A stretch of DNA of 64,000 nt from Salinimicrobium nanhaiense (lineage in GTDB: Bacteria > Bacteroidota > Bacteroidia > Flavobacteriales > Flavobacteriaceae), in contig JAAVJQ010000006.1 of the NCBI GenBank assembly GCA_012038135.1, positions 62,001 to 126,000 on the forward strand, in the 5' to 3' direction. Below are positions 17,285 to 25,645 of this stretch, in pieces. Every line of letters begins with the position of its first letter. Positions within the stretch are counted from its first letter, which is position 1. A program made the translations under genes and the position numbers. Below the pieces are notes generated by a model. The model was not told where the DNA came from. It saw nothing but the letters and a program-made list of their open reading frames with translations, and did not search any database.

Positions 17285-17520
17285 AGTTTATTTTTTCTAA
17301 AGGTACAGGTTTAGACATTTTTCCACTTAGCCTGTAGTACTACATTTTCTATTCACCCATTGCTAATTTTTATGATAGCCCGTTTTATAACTTGTCCGGT
17401 GATCTTAAAAAGATTTTGTGACCAGGATCATATTTTCCTGCCTGAAAGAAATTTTTCTTTGCCGCAGATTTGCTGCCGGTTATTATATGTGATTCGGCAG
17501 CATGATTATTGAAATAAAAT

Positions 17521-18765
17521 ATGGTGAAAAGTTCAGGAAAGATGGAGCTCATGGCACCCGCAGGAAATTTTGAATCCCTGCAGGCGGCATTAGATAACGG
17601 TGCAGATTCGATTTATTTTGGGGTGGAACAGCTTAACATGCGGGCCCGCGCTTCCATTAACTTTACAATGGATGACCTGCCCGAGATCGTGAGGTGCTGT
17701 GAGAAAAAGAACGTCCGTACTTATTTGACCCTGAATACCATTGTTTACGATCACGATCTTTCCCTAATCAAAAACCTGCTGTCAAAATCAAAGGAAGCAG
17801 GAATAACAGCGGTTATAGCATCAGATCAAGCGGTGATCGCTTCAGCCCGAAGCATGGGTATAGATGTGCATATTTCTACCCAGTTGAACATCACCAACAT
17901 TGAAACTGTTAAGTTCTACAGCCTTTTTGCTGAAACCATGGTGCTGTCAAGGGAACTCAGTCTAAGGCAGGTAAAGAAGATCACAGATGAGATCCAAAAA
18001 GGGCAAATTAAAGGTCCTTCCGGGGAACTGGTCAAAGTAGAGATCTTTGGTCACGGCGCTTTATGCATGGCGGTTTCGGGAAAATGTTATTTGAGCTTAC
18101 ATTCTCATAACTCGTCGGCAAACCGCGGCGCCTGCAAGCAGAACTGCAGAAAAAAATATACCGTGATCGATCAGGAATCGGGATTTGAGATCGATATTGA
18201 TAATGAATACATGATGTCTCCAAAAGATCTTTGTACGATCAACTTTTTAGATGAGGTGATGGAAGCAGGAGTGCAGGTGCTCAAGATCGAAGGCAGGGGC
18301 CGTGCTCCGGAATATGTGGCAACAGTAACTAAGGCCTATAGAGAAGCGATCGACTCCTGGTATGAAGGAACCTATTCGGAAGAAAAGGTGGCAGACTGGA
18401 TGGAGCGGTTGAGTACTGTCTACAACCGTGGCTTTTGGAGCGGGTATTATCTGGGACAAAAATTAGGGGAGTGGAGCAAAACCTCGGGCTCGCAGGCGAC
18501 GCAGAAGAAAGTCTATGTAGGCAAGGGTATGCATTATTTTCCCAAAGCCGGCATTGCAGAATTTAAAATTGAAGCTTACGACATTAAGAAAGGAGATAGA
18601 ATTCTTATAACCGGTCCAAGTACAGGAGCGAAGGAGTTTGATCTCGAAGAAATGTGGGTCAACGACCTTAATGCTGAAGGAGCGACAAAGGGAGACAGCT
18701 GTACCATAAAACTTCCTTTTAGAGTAAGATTATCAGATAAACTGTATAAGATCGTACCGGCGTAA
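17521..18765 (+). CDS. Peptidase U32 family protein (RNA hydroxylation type)
   Basis: The 414-residue product carries the U32 core (ELMAPAGNFESLQAALDNGADSIYFG) and a cysteine cluster Cys182, Cys189, Cys205 and Cys209 in the signature around FGHGALCMAVSGKCY and RGACKQNC. Despite the family name, characterised members (RlhA, TrhP) carry out prephenate-dependent hydroxylation of 23S rRNA or tRNA uridine, with the cysteines holding an iron-sulfur cluster. Which RNA this one acts on is not readable. ATG at 17542 is an alternative start. The stop and the ferredoxin start overlap as TAATG. Confidence 0.9.
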   Translation: MVKSSGKMELMAPAGNFESLQAALDNGADSIYFGVEQLNMRARASINFTMDDLPEIVRCCEKKNVRTYLTLNTIVYDHDLSLIKNLLSKSKEAGITAVIASDQAVIASARSMGIDVHISTQLNITNIETVKFYSLFAETMVLSRELSLRQVKKITDEIQKGQIKGPSGELVKVEIFGHGALCMAVSGKCYLSLHSHNSSANRGACKQNCRKKYTVIDQESGFEIDIDNEYMMSPKDLCTINFLDEVMEAGVQVLKIEGRGRAPEYVATVTKAYREAIDSWYEGTYSEEKVADWMERLSTVYNRGFWSGYYLGQKLGEWSKTSGSQATQKKVYVGKGMHYFPKAGIAEFKIEAYDIKKGDRILITGPSTGAKEFDLEEMWVNDLNAEGATKGDSCTIKLPFRVRLSDKLYKIVPA

Positions 18766-18995
18766 TGGTGGTGGTAAGCCTGCAAAGAAACAAGTGTATT
18801 GGCTGCAATTATTGTGTGGAGCTGGCCCCTGGGCAATTCCAAATGTCCAAAAAGGATGGGAAAAGCGTGCTCTTAAGGTCTTTAGATCGTAAAGGCTTCC
18901 ACACCTTAAAATCTGCAGATCATTTCATTTTTGAGGAGTGTGAAGCCGCGGCAAAGGCATGTCCTGTGAAGATCATTTCTGTGAAGGAAACATAG
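18765..18995 (+). CDS. 4Fe-4S ferredoxin
   Basis: The 76-residue product has a single-cluster ferredoxin pattern: Cys11-x2-Cys14-x2-Cys17 (NKCIGCNYCVELAP) and a remote Cys66-Pro (KACPVKI). Cys59 is extra and could make a disulfide, as in some single-cluster ferredoxins. Its start overlaps the U32 gene stop by one base (TAATG), which predicts termination-reinitiation and equimolar synthesis. It probably gives electrons to the U32 enzyme or serves its cluster; that is inference. Confidence 0.9.
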   Translation: MVVVSLQRNKCIGCNYCVELAPGQFQMSKKDGKSVLLRSLDRKGFHTLKSADHFIFEECEAAAKACPVKIISVKET

Positions 18996-19318
18996 AAAGC
19001 ATTCCCGCTGTTAATTTTGCTTCGGAAATTTCACTGCCATCCATTGAATCCGCAGAAATTGGAAGAAATTTAACAGCAGCAGAACGTTAAAGTTTCTGCC
19101 CGATCAGAATTTTTAGTCCCTGATGCTGAAGTCTCTCCAAATTTTTCAGCAGGATCTACAGTACTTCCCGCAATAGAAAACGATTGCGCTTTTTGCCCTT
19201 TTTTAAGAGGTTTTCTAACACAAAATTACCATGAATTTAACTTTGTAAAATACTGAAAATAAAGGAATAACGATGTAATTTTGTCTTGATTTCCATTAAA
19301 GGTTTTTTACAAGGTAAA
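18996..19318. other. Intergenic region before glgA
   Basis: This 323-base gap holds the glgA promoter candidate at 19238. The first part (about 18992-19090) is open in one plus frame but starts with no usable codon and looks like no family I know. No strong terminator follows the ferredoxin. Confidence 0.4.
19238..19245 (+). promoter_or_regulatory. Candidate -7 element of the glgA promoter
   Basis: TAACTTTG matches TAnnTTTG and sits 73 bases before the chosen glgA start. A clear -33 TTG is lacking. Confidence 0.45.
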
Positions 19319-20872
19319 ATGAACAATTTTCTTTTTGTTGCTTCAGAAAATGATGCCATTCCACATTGCAAGGTTGGAGGCGTAGGTGATGTCATTCGCG
19401 ATGTCCCGAGACAGATCTCCGAGAGAGGTGACCGGGTACATGTGATCGTGCCTTCTTATTCTCGTTTGCATTATTCCGGGACCTTAATGGCCACTCTTAA
19501 GATAGAGCTCAGAGATACTGTTTATTCAGCCGAATTATACGAGGTGCCGCCAAAAGAAAAGCATGAGAACATCAGTCATTATGTGATCCATCATCCCGAA
19601 ATTGGAACAGGTAGCATCGGTGGGGTTTATGATCATGATGATGAACCGTTCTTTACAGATGTAACCAAATACACCATCTTCTGTACAGCAGTTGCCGAAG
19701 CGATTAAACAGGGGCATTTTGGAAAACTTGATATCATACATCTGCATGACTGGCATTCCAGTATGCTCTTGTTCCTTAGGAAATATCATCCTGCTTACAC
19801 AAGACTTAAAAAGATCAGGACTGTATATTGTATTCATAACCTTGCCCTTCAGGGAATAAGACCTTTTAGTGATAGCTATTCTTCCTTAAAGACCTGGTTC
19901 CCCAGGTTGGAACTAGACTATGATGCCCTTCGCGACCCCCGCTATCCAGATTGTTTCAATCTTATGGCTATGGGAATTCGTTTTGCCGATTCTGTGCATA
20001 CAGTTTCTCCGTCTTACAAACAGGATGTTTTGCTTCCCAGTGATGCGCCCGAATTCATTGGAGGAGAGGGCCTTGAGAATGATCTTAAACAAGCCGATAA
20101 AGAAGGGCGTTTCCACGGGATTCTCAATGGATCTGATTATCAAAATGTGCCGGTTAGAAAAAATAAATTGTTTCCGAATATTGCTACGACCATTTTTCGA
20201 CAGCTTCAAAGGGAACCAAACCGAAAAAAAGCGGAGTTTCTGGCCCATACGGGAGAAAAAGTCGTCCCTTTTCTTAAGAAGCGACCAAATTTTATTTGTG
20301 CCAGTGTTGCAAGGTTGACCGAGCAAAAATTCTATTTCTTTAAACGATCTCCCGAAGCTTTGCTACAAATTCTGGATCAATTGGAAGAAGTAGGAGGGAT
20401 CTATGTTTTATTAGGAACAGGAGCTCCGGATTATGAGGAGCTGCTAAGAAACCTGAGCTACGAAAGAGAGAATTTTATTTTCGTCAACACCCAATCAGAA
20501 AGTGTGGTGAATTCCATCTACCGGGATTCTGATCTTTACTTTATGCCGAGCCTTTTCGAACCATGTGGTATCAGTCAGATGCTCGCTATGAGAAACGGGC
20601 AACCCTGTCTTGTCCACCATACCGGCGGATTAAAGGATACAGTTCAACACGTGCACACCGGTTTTGCCTTTGATGGAAAGACCTATGATGAGAAGGTGTA
20701 CAATATGGTGGAAAGTTTTAAGGAAGCGTTGTACCTGTTCCAACACGAGAAAACCACCTGGAAACAGATCCAGCTTAACGCCCGTAAAATGAGGTTCACC
20801 TGGAAGAAATCTGTTGATGAGTATTACAAGTTGCTTTACACCTTTAATCCGGCAGAGGTAAGAGTGGCTTAG
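19319..20872 (+). CDS. glgA: Glycogen synthase (GT5)
   Basis: The 517-residue product transfers glucose from a nucleotide sugar to alpha-1,4-glucan. The start at 19319 (MNNFLFVASENDAIPHCKVGG) is preceded by AAGG and matches family N-termini; the frame extends 11 residues further upstream. The N-terminal substrate loop is KVGGVGDVI, close to the usual K-x-GG-x-x-DV. IIHLHDWHSSMLL and the C-terminal GT-B motif FEPCGISQMLAM followed by HHTGGLKDTV are present. It lies 4.8 kb from glycogen phosphorylase, so storage-glucan metabolism is grouped here though not in one operon. Confidence 0.92.
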   Translation: MNNFLFVASENDAIPHCKVGGVGDVIRDVPRQISERGDRVHVIVPSYSRLHYSGTLMATLKIELRDTVYSAELYEVPPKEKHENISHYVIHHPEIGTGSIGGVYDHDDEPFFTDVTKYTIFCTAVAEAIKQGHFGKLDIIHLHDWHSSMLLFLRKYHPAYTRLKKIRTVYCIHNLALQGIRPFSDSYSSLKTWFPRLELDYDALRDPRYPDCFNLMAMGIRFADSVHTVSPSYKQDVLLPSDAPEFIGGEGLENDLKQADKEGRFHGILNGSDYQNVPVRKNKLFPNIATTIFRQLQREPNRKKAEFLAHTGEKVVPFLKKRPNFICASVARLTEQKFYFFKRSPEALLQILDQLEEVGGIYVLLGTGAPDYEELLRNLSYERENFIFVNTQSESVVNSIYRDSDLYFMPSLFEPCGISQMLAMRNGQPCLVHHTGGLKDTVQHVHTGFAFDGKTYDEKVYNMVESFKEALYLFQHEKTTWKQIQLNARKMRFTWKKSVDEYYKLLYTFNPAEVRVA

Positions 20873-21033
20873 GGAAGTGTTCAGTGATCAGTGGGCAGAA
20901 AGATCGGCATTTAATCTCCAATCATACCGGGATTTAATTTCTGTTGAATAAATATTTCTCTTCTTTTTCCAGGGAGCTATTGTTCTCAAAAATCTTCCTT
21001 TCCCGGCTTTTTAAATCTTCGGACGAAAAAATC

Positions 21034-21063
21034 TTTGATAAAGCTTAAAAAAGGCTATTTTTG
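21034..21063 (+). promoter_or_regulatory. Promoter of the sulP operon
   Basis: A -33 TTTG (21034-21037) is separated by 18 bases from a -7 TATTTTTG (21056-21063), close to the Bacteroidetes sigma-A pattern. Transcription would begin near 21070 and give a leader of about 130 bases. Confidence 0.6.
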
Positions 21064-21112
21064 CCGGCTCTTATGACGAGCACAAAAAAAATATTCATTT
21101 CACCGGTTACTC

Positions 21113-21166
21113 CGCCCTGAGAAACTTCTTTTTCTCAAGATTCCTTCATTTCCTAAGTGAAGGGCG
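21113..21166 (+). promoter_or_regulatory. Structured leader with mutually exclusive stems before sulP
   Basis: The outer stem is CGCCCT (21113-21118) with AGGGCG (21161-21166). Inside it is a perfect 6-bp hairpin GAGAAA/TTTCTC (21119-21124 and 21131-21136). A second possible hairpin CCTTCA/TGAAGG (21143-21148 and 21158-21163) uses three bases of the outer stem, so the two cannot form fully together. It lies 35 bases before the ATG. I do not recognise a known riboswitch class. Confidence 0.35.
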
Positions 21167-21201
21167 TTATTTTATTCCACATATTTATTTAAAATTTTAG
21201 A

Positions 21202-22740
21202 ATGAAAAAGATTTTCAATCTGTTCGATTTTTCTCAAAAAGTAGATTATAAAATTGAAGTTTTGGCAGGACTCACTGTAGCTCTTGCATTAATTCCCGAA
21301 GCAGTAGCTTTTGCTTTAATAGCAGGACTTTCTCCTCTAACGGGTATTTATGCCGCCTTTGTAATGTGCCTTGTTACTTCCATTTTAGGAGGACGACCCG
21401 GAATGATTTCCGGAGCCACCGGAGCAGTTGCTGTTGTAATTGTTGCCCTGGCAGTTTCTCACGGGCCGGAATATGTTTTTGCCACTGTAGTTCTTGCCGG
21501 GATTATTCAGATCCTTGCCGGAGTGCTAAGACTTGGAAAATTAATAAGATTGGTGCCTCACTCCGTGATCTTTGGATTTGTTAATGGTTTGGCCATTATC
21601 ATATTTATGTCCCAACTGGACCAGTTTAAAACTTTGAATGAGGCCGGGGAACTCGTATGGATGACCGGTGAAAACCTGTACATTTTGCTGGGACTTGTAC
21701 TGCTTACCATGTTGATCATTTGGGGATTACCTAAACTAACAAAAGTTTTTCCTTCTTCTCTGGCTGCAATCATTGTGGTCTTTGGTGTGGTTGCTTTTCT
21801 TGGTATAGATACTAAAACAGTAGGAGATATCGCCTCCATTAAAGGCGGGTTTCCCCCGTTTCACATCCCAATGGTACCTTTTACCTGGGAATCTTTGGCC
21901 CTTATTTTTCCTTATGCTGCAATCATGGCAGGAGTTGGTTTAATTGAGAGCCTACTTACCCTTAATATCCTTGATGAGATCACTGAATCCCGCGGGCGTG
22001 GTAATAAGGAATGTGTTGCGCAGGGTACCGGAAATATACTTTCAGGATTTTTCTCAGGAATGGGAGGTTGTGCCATGCTCGGCCAGAGTTTGATCAACGT
22101 TTCTTCTGGGGCAAGAGCAAGGCTTTCAGGAATAGTGGCTGCTGTAATGTTACTTGTTTTTGTAATGTTCGCCGCAGATGTTATTGAGCTTCTGCCCATG
22201 GCTGCTCTTACCGGGGTTATGATCATGGTGGCCATTGGTACGTTTGAATGGGCAAGTCTTAGGACCTTTCGTAGAATGCCAAAGAGTGATGTGCTGGTGA
22301 TGGTACTGGTGACTTTTGTGACTGTTGTGCTTCACAATCTGGCGTTGGCTGTGCTTGTTGGAGTAATTATCTCTGCTCTGGTTTTTGCCTGGGATAATGC
22401 AAAGAGGATCAGAGCCCGAAAATTTGTTGATGATAAGGGTACTAAACATTACGAAATTTATGGCCCTCTTTTCTTCGGAAGTGTGGCCGCCTTTAATGAA
22501 AAATTTGATGTTCTGGGAGATCCCGAAGAGGTGATCATTGATTTTTCCGAAAGTCGGGTGGTAGATATGTCTGGTATTGAAGCTCTGAATAAACTCACCG
22601 AACGTTACCTGAAACAGGGAAAAAAATTGCATCTTAGACACTTAAGTCGTGATTGTCGCCAGCTACTTCAGAATGCAGATGAGATCATTGAAGTTAATAT
22701 ACTTGAGGATCCAACTTACAAGGTGGCAATAGACAGGTAA
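21202..22740 (+). CDS. SulP family anion transporter with STAS domain
   Basis: The 512-residue inner-membrane transporter (SLC26/SulP family) moves sulfate, bicarbonate or another anion. The first membrane helices carry the family signature (ALALIPEAVAFALIAGLSP), about 10-12 further helices run to residue about 400, and a cytoplasmic STAS domain follows at about 415-500 (YGPLFFGSVAAF, VIIDFSESRVVDMSGIEAL). It leads a likely operon with the DksA-like gene 14 bases on. The substrate cannot be inferred from sequence alone. Confidence 0.92.
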   Translation: MKKIFNLFDFSQKVDYKIEVLAGLTVALALIPEAVAFALIAGLSPLTGIYAAFVMCLVTSILGGRPGMISGATGAVAVVIVALAVSHGPEYVFATVVLAGIIQILAGVLRLGKLIRLVPHSVIFGFVNGLAIIIFMSQLDQFKTLNEAGELVWMTGENLYILLGLVLLTMLIIWGLPKLTKVFPSSLAAIIVVFGVVAFLGIDTKTVGDIASIKGGFPPFHIPMVPFTWESLALIFPYAAIMAGVGLIESLLTLNILDEITESRGRGNKECVAQGTGNILSGFFSGMGGCAMLGQSLINVSSGARARLSGIVAAVMLLVFVMFAADVIELLPMAALTGVMIMVAIGTFEWASLRTFRRMPKSDVLVMVLVTFVTVVLHNLALAVLVGVIISALVFAWDNAKRIRARKFVDDKGTKHYEIYGPLFFGSVAAFNEKFDVLGDPEEVIIDFSESRVVDMSGIEALNKLTERYLKQGKKLHLRHLSRDCRQLLQNADEIIEVNILEDPTYKVAIDR

Positions 22741-22754
22741 TTAATTCCTTTTAA

Positions 22755-23078
22755 ATGGATAAGGCCGAATTTAAACAGAGGGTCATCGACCAGATAGAAA
22801 AACAGGAAAAATCTGTAATTCTCTACAGGTCAATGTCCAACCCTGTGTCGCCCGATAATGCTATTGGAAGAGTTTCCAGGATGGATGCCATTAACAACAA
22901 AAGTGTGGTGGATGCCGCTTTACGAAAGGCAGAAGAACGGCTTCAAAAACTAAAATCTATACTGGAGCGGCTGGATGATCCGGATTTTGGGAAATGTAGG
23001 AAGTGTAAACAACCTATACCGGAAGGAAGGCTGCTTATCATGCCCGAAAGTTCGCTCTGTGTTAGGTGCGCATCTTAG
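22755..23078 (+). CDS. TraR/DksA-type zinc-finger protein
   Basis: The 107-residue product has an N-terminal helical coiled-coil region (about 1-70) and a C-terminal four-cysteine zinc finger (CRKCKQPIP... then CVRC, about 79-106). The family binds the RNA polymerase secondary channel and modulates transcription, often with ppGpp. The coiled coil here is short for true DksA. It sits between sulP and a methyltransferase in the same direction. Confidence 0.85.
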   Translation: MDKAEFKQRVIDQIEKQEKSVILYRSMSNPVSPDNAIGRVSRMDAINNKSVVDAALRKAEERLQKLKSILERLDDPDFGKCRKCKQPIPEGRLLIMPESSLCVRCAS

Positions 23079-23088
23079 CTACGTGGAA

Positions 23089-23718
23089 ATGATTTGTCCT
23101 TTATGCTTTTCAGATGGAAAGGAATTTTACTCCAACGGGGAAAGAGTTTATTTGGAATGTTCCAACTGTAAAGGCATTTTTGTGAGGAGAGAAGATCTTC
23201 CCGATGCCGATAAGGAGAAAGAACGGTATCTATCCCATAACAATGACGTGAATGACCTGCGATACCGGGAGTTTGTTTCTCCCATTGTAAGATCAGTAGT
23301 AGAGAATTTTGATCCGCAGGATCATGTGGGGCTTGATTTTGGAGCGGGAACAGGGCCGGTGATAACCAAAATTCTTTCTGAACTTGATTATAAGATTTCA
23401 GCCTATGATCCATTCTTCCTCCCCGATGCAGATCTACTGAAAAATTCTTATGACTTTATTGCCTGCTGTGAAGTAATTGAACATTTTCAGAATCCTGCAA
23501 AAGAGTTCGAATTGCTGAGGTCCTTGCTGATACGCGGCGGATGTTTAATCTGTATGACAGATATTTACCGTCCCACTATTGATTTTGGAAACTGGTATTA
23601 TAAGAACGATCCTACCCATGTATTTTTATACCGGGAGCATACTTTTAAATATATAAAAGAAGCCTTCCGCTTTAGCGGGGTAAAGATCGAAAAGCGATTG
23701 ATCACTTTCACTTCCTGA
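23089..23718 (+). CDS. SAM-dependent methyltransferase with N-terminal zinc ribbon
   Basis: The 209-residue product starts at 23089 (MICPLCFSDGKEFY, with GGAA just before). The N-terminus holds CPLC...CSNC, a probable zinc ribbon. The methyltransferase core follows (GLDFGAGTGPVITKIL at about 80-95, AYDPFF, CCEVIEHFQNPAKEF). This arrangement resembles methyltransferases acting on RNA or lipids, but the substrate is unknown. It begins 10 bases after the DksA-like gene. The stop lies in a small TCCTGA/TCAGGA hairpin. Confidence 0.85.
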   Translation: MICPLCFSDGKEFYSNGERVYLECSNCKGIFVRREDLPDADKEKERYLSHNNDVNDLRYREFVSPIVRSVVENFDPQDHVGLDFGAGTGPVITKILSELDYKISAYDPFFLPDADLLKNSYDFIACCEVIEHFQNPAKEFELLRSLLIRGGCLICMTDIYRPTIDFGNWYYKNDPTHVFLYREHTFKYIKEAFRFSGVKIEKRLITFTS

Positions 23719-23722
23719 AAAA

Positions 23723-23800
23723 TCAGGATACGAGCAGGGAAACCAATACCAGGGTTGCAAAAAATATAAAAATCCAGGTTCTTTCCGAAATATTATTCAT
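23723..23800 (-). CDS. Possible 25-residue membrane peptide
   Basis: The frame encodes MNNISERTW followed by a wholly hydrophobic stretch (IFIFFATLVLVSLLVS), which looks like a single transmembrane helix. It is convergent with the methyltransferase gene and not backed by homology I can recall. Such a short frame may be chance. Confidence 0.25.
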   Translation of the reverse strand: MNNISERTWIFIFFATLVLVSLLVS

Positions 23801-24080
23801 TTTGAATTTCTTTTATTTTATCGCAGATAAATTTAAAAAGAGGATCTAAGGTAGAAAATGATCCTCATCATAATAAAAAATATCTTTTTCATGGACTTTA
23901 GGCTCCGCCTATTTTTTTTAGCTTCACCTGTATTCCAGAAGTCAATCTCGGTTTCATTGAAATTTTCATTTTTACCTAAATTTTCGGAAAGCAGATAACA
24001 ACTTTTACAGAAAGCTGTGGTAATAGTGGGAGTAGCCGAAAAAAAATACTTAAATTGAATGCACAAAAGAGTGACCAATT
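23801..24080. other. Intergenic region before the 24081 gene
   Basis: The gap after the methyltransferase is about 360 bases in all. A reverse-strand frame covers much of it but has an atypical Lys/Asn/Phe-rich composition and no recognisable start region. I see no strong promoter match. Confidence 0.35.
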
Positions 24081-25514
24081 ATGCCAATCAAAGAAGTAAG
24101 TGAAGTCGAATTTGATCCGGTGACCTCCATCAAGAATAAGGCACTGCGAATCAATCTCAATGAAAACATATATGGAACTTTTGCAGAAATAGGAGCCGGG
24201 CAGGAGACTGTACGAAATTTTTTCAGAGCCGGGGGAGCTTCAGGTACCATTGCAAAGACCATTAGTGCCTATGACAAGGATTTTAGCGATGCCATCTACG
24301 GGATCGAAAAAGATGCCCGATACGTGACAGAGGCGCGGTTAAAAAGCATGCTTGAATATGAGACAGGTCTAATTGAGCAAAGGATCTCAAGGGAAAAACA
24401 TCCCGATAAGCTCTTTTTCAGCTATGCCAATACGGTAGCTACCATAGATTTTGCGAAGAAATATAAAGGTCATGGATGGCTGGGTTTGAGATTTCAAACC
24501 AGGCCCCGGGAAGAGTATAGCGAGATCATCATGCATGTGCAGTTTCATGAGAATAGCGCTGCGCTTCAGCAAATGACCCTGGGGACAATGGGTACAAACC
24601 TTATTTATGGGGCTTTCTACCAATATGATGATCCCAAAGTGCTGTTGAAGCATCTATATGATCATCTCACCTTTGACCAGATCGAGATCGATATGGTCAA
24701 TTTCACAGGACCGGTTTTTGAACATGTAGATAACCGTTTGATGAGCCTTCAACTGGTAAAAAATGGAATGACCGAAGCAGTGATGTTTGCCCCCTCAGGG
24801 AACAACGTTCTACCAGCAAATGAGCTCTACAAAAAAAACATTCTTACCCTTCGGGGTAGCTTTCGCCCGGTGACTAAGGTCAACATGAACATGTACGAGC
24901 AGTCACTGGAATTATTTCTGAATGAAAAGAAGGTAGATAGGGAGAAGACAAGAGTGATCTTTGAAATTACATTGTCAAACCTTAAATCTGAAGGGGCTAT
25001 AGATGAGAAAGACTTTCTTGACCGTGCAGATCTCTTAGGATCACTGGGGCAGATGGTAATGATCTCGAATTTTCAGGAATATTATAAGGTTGTCGAATAC
25101 TTTGCCCAGTTCACAGCAGAAAGAATGGGCCTTACTATGGGGGTAAACACCTTTGTTGCCCTTTTTGACGAGAAATATTACAGGCACTTAAGCGGCGGAA
25201 TTTTGGAAGCCTTTGGAAAACTCTTCTTCAGAGATCTTAAAATTTACCTGCATCCTATGAAAGACCCCGAAACTGGGGAGATCATCACCAGTGAAAATTT
25301 AAAGGTACATCCCCGAATGAAGGAGCTGTATAAGTTCTTTAAAGACAATGGCAGGGTAGTTAATATTGATAATTATAATCCGGAGATCCTGGATATTTTC
25401 TCAAGGGAAGTACATCAAATGATCGTAGAAGGAAGATCGGGGTGGGAAGATATGCTGCCGCCAAAAACCACCCAGATGATCAAAGAAAAAGGGCTCTTCA
25501 TGACAAGAGATTAA
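24081..25514 (+). CDS. Conserved protein of unknown function
   Basis: The 477-residue product has no signal peptide, no membrane helix and no classical nucleotide-binding motif that I can see. Distinctive blocks are NENIYGTFAEIGAGQETVRNF and AGGASGTIAKTISAYDKDFSD near the N-terminus, and MYEQSLELFLNEKKV with EITLSNLKSEGAID near 275-320. It looks like a widely conserved cytoplasmic protein (homologues seem familiar from cyanobacteria and other phyla), but I know of no proven activity. It lies 131 bases upstream of glycogen phosphorylase in the same direction. Confidence 0.75.
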   Translation: MPIKEVSEVEFDPVTSIKNKALRINLNENIYGTFAEIGAGQETVRNFFRAGGASGTIAKTISAYDKDFSDAIYGIEKDARYVTEARLKSMLEYETGLIEQRISREKHPDKLFFSYANTVATIDFAKKYKGHGWLGLRFQTRPREEYSEIIMHVQFHENSAALQQMTLGTMGTNLIYGAFYQYDDPKVLLKHLYDHLTFDQIEIDMVNFTGPVFEHVDNRLMSLQLVKNGMTEAVMFAPSGNNVLPANELYKKNILTLRGSFRPVTKVNMNMYEQSLELFLNEKKVDREKTRVIFEITLSNLKSEGAIDEKDFLDRADLLGSLGQMVMISNFQEYYKVVEYFAQFTAERMGLTMGVNTFVALFDEKYYRHLSGGILEAFGKLFFRDLKIYLHPMKDPETGEIITSENLKVHPRMKELYKFFKDNGRVVNIDNYNPEILDIFSREVHQMIVEGRSGWEDMLPPKTTQMIKEKGLFMTRD

Positions 25515-25645
25515 CCTCCCAAAAAATTCATTTTGGAAGCGATTTTTACGACCTACATTTCCTGCAAGTCATAAAATAATCTTATAAAAAAGTGTCTTGT
25601 ACTACTGTCTTTCTTTTTTTTCTTAATTTTTAAAAAAAGCTGCTT

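Larger units (their letters stand above)
20873..21201. other. Intergenic region with sulP promoter and leader
   Basis: This 329-base gap contains a good promoter (21034-21063) and a potential structured leader (21113-21166), described separately. No coding frame is convincing. Confidence 0.6.

Noticed and set aside
18992..19090. Open plus-strand frame after the ferredoxin
   Set aside because: It has no start codon and resembles no known family; it is likely fortuitous.
23833..24078. 81-residue reverse frame before the 24081 gene
   Set aside because: It is Lys/Asn/Phe-rich with no domain or start signal and occupies the likely promoter region.
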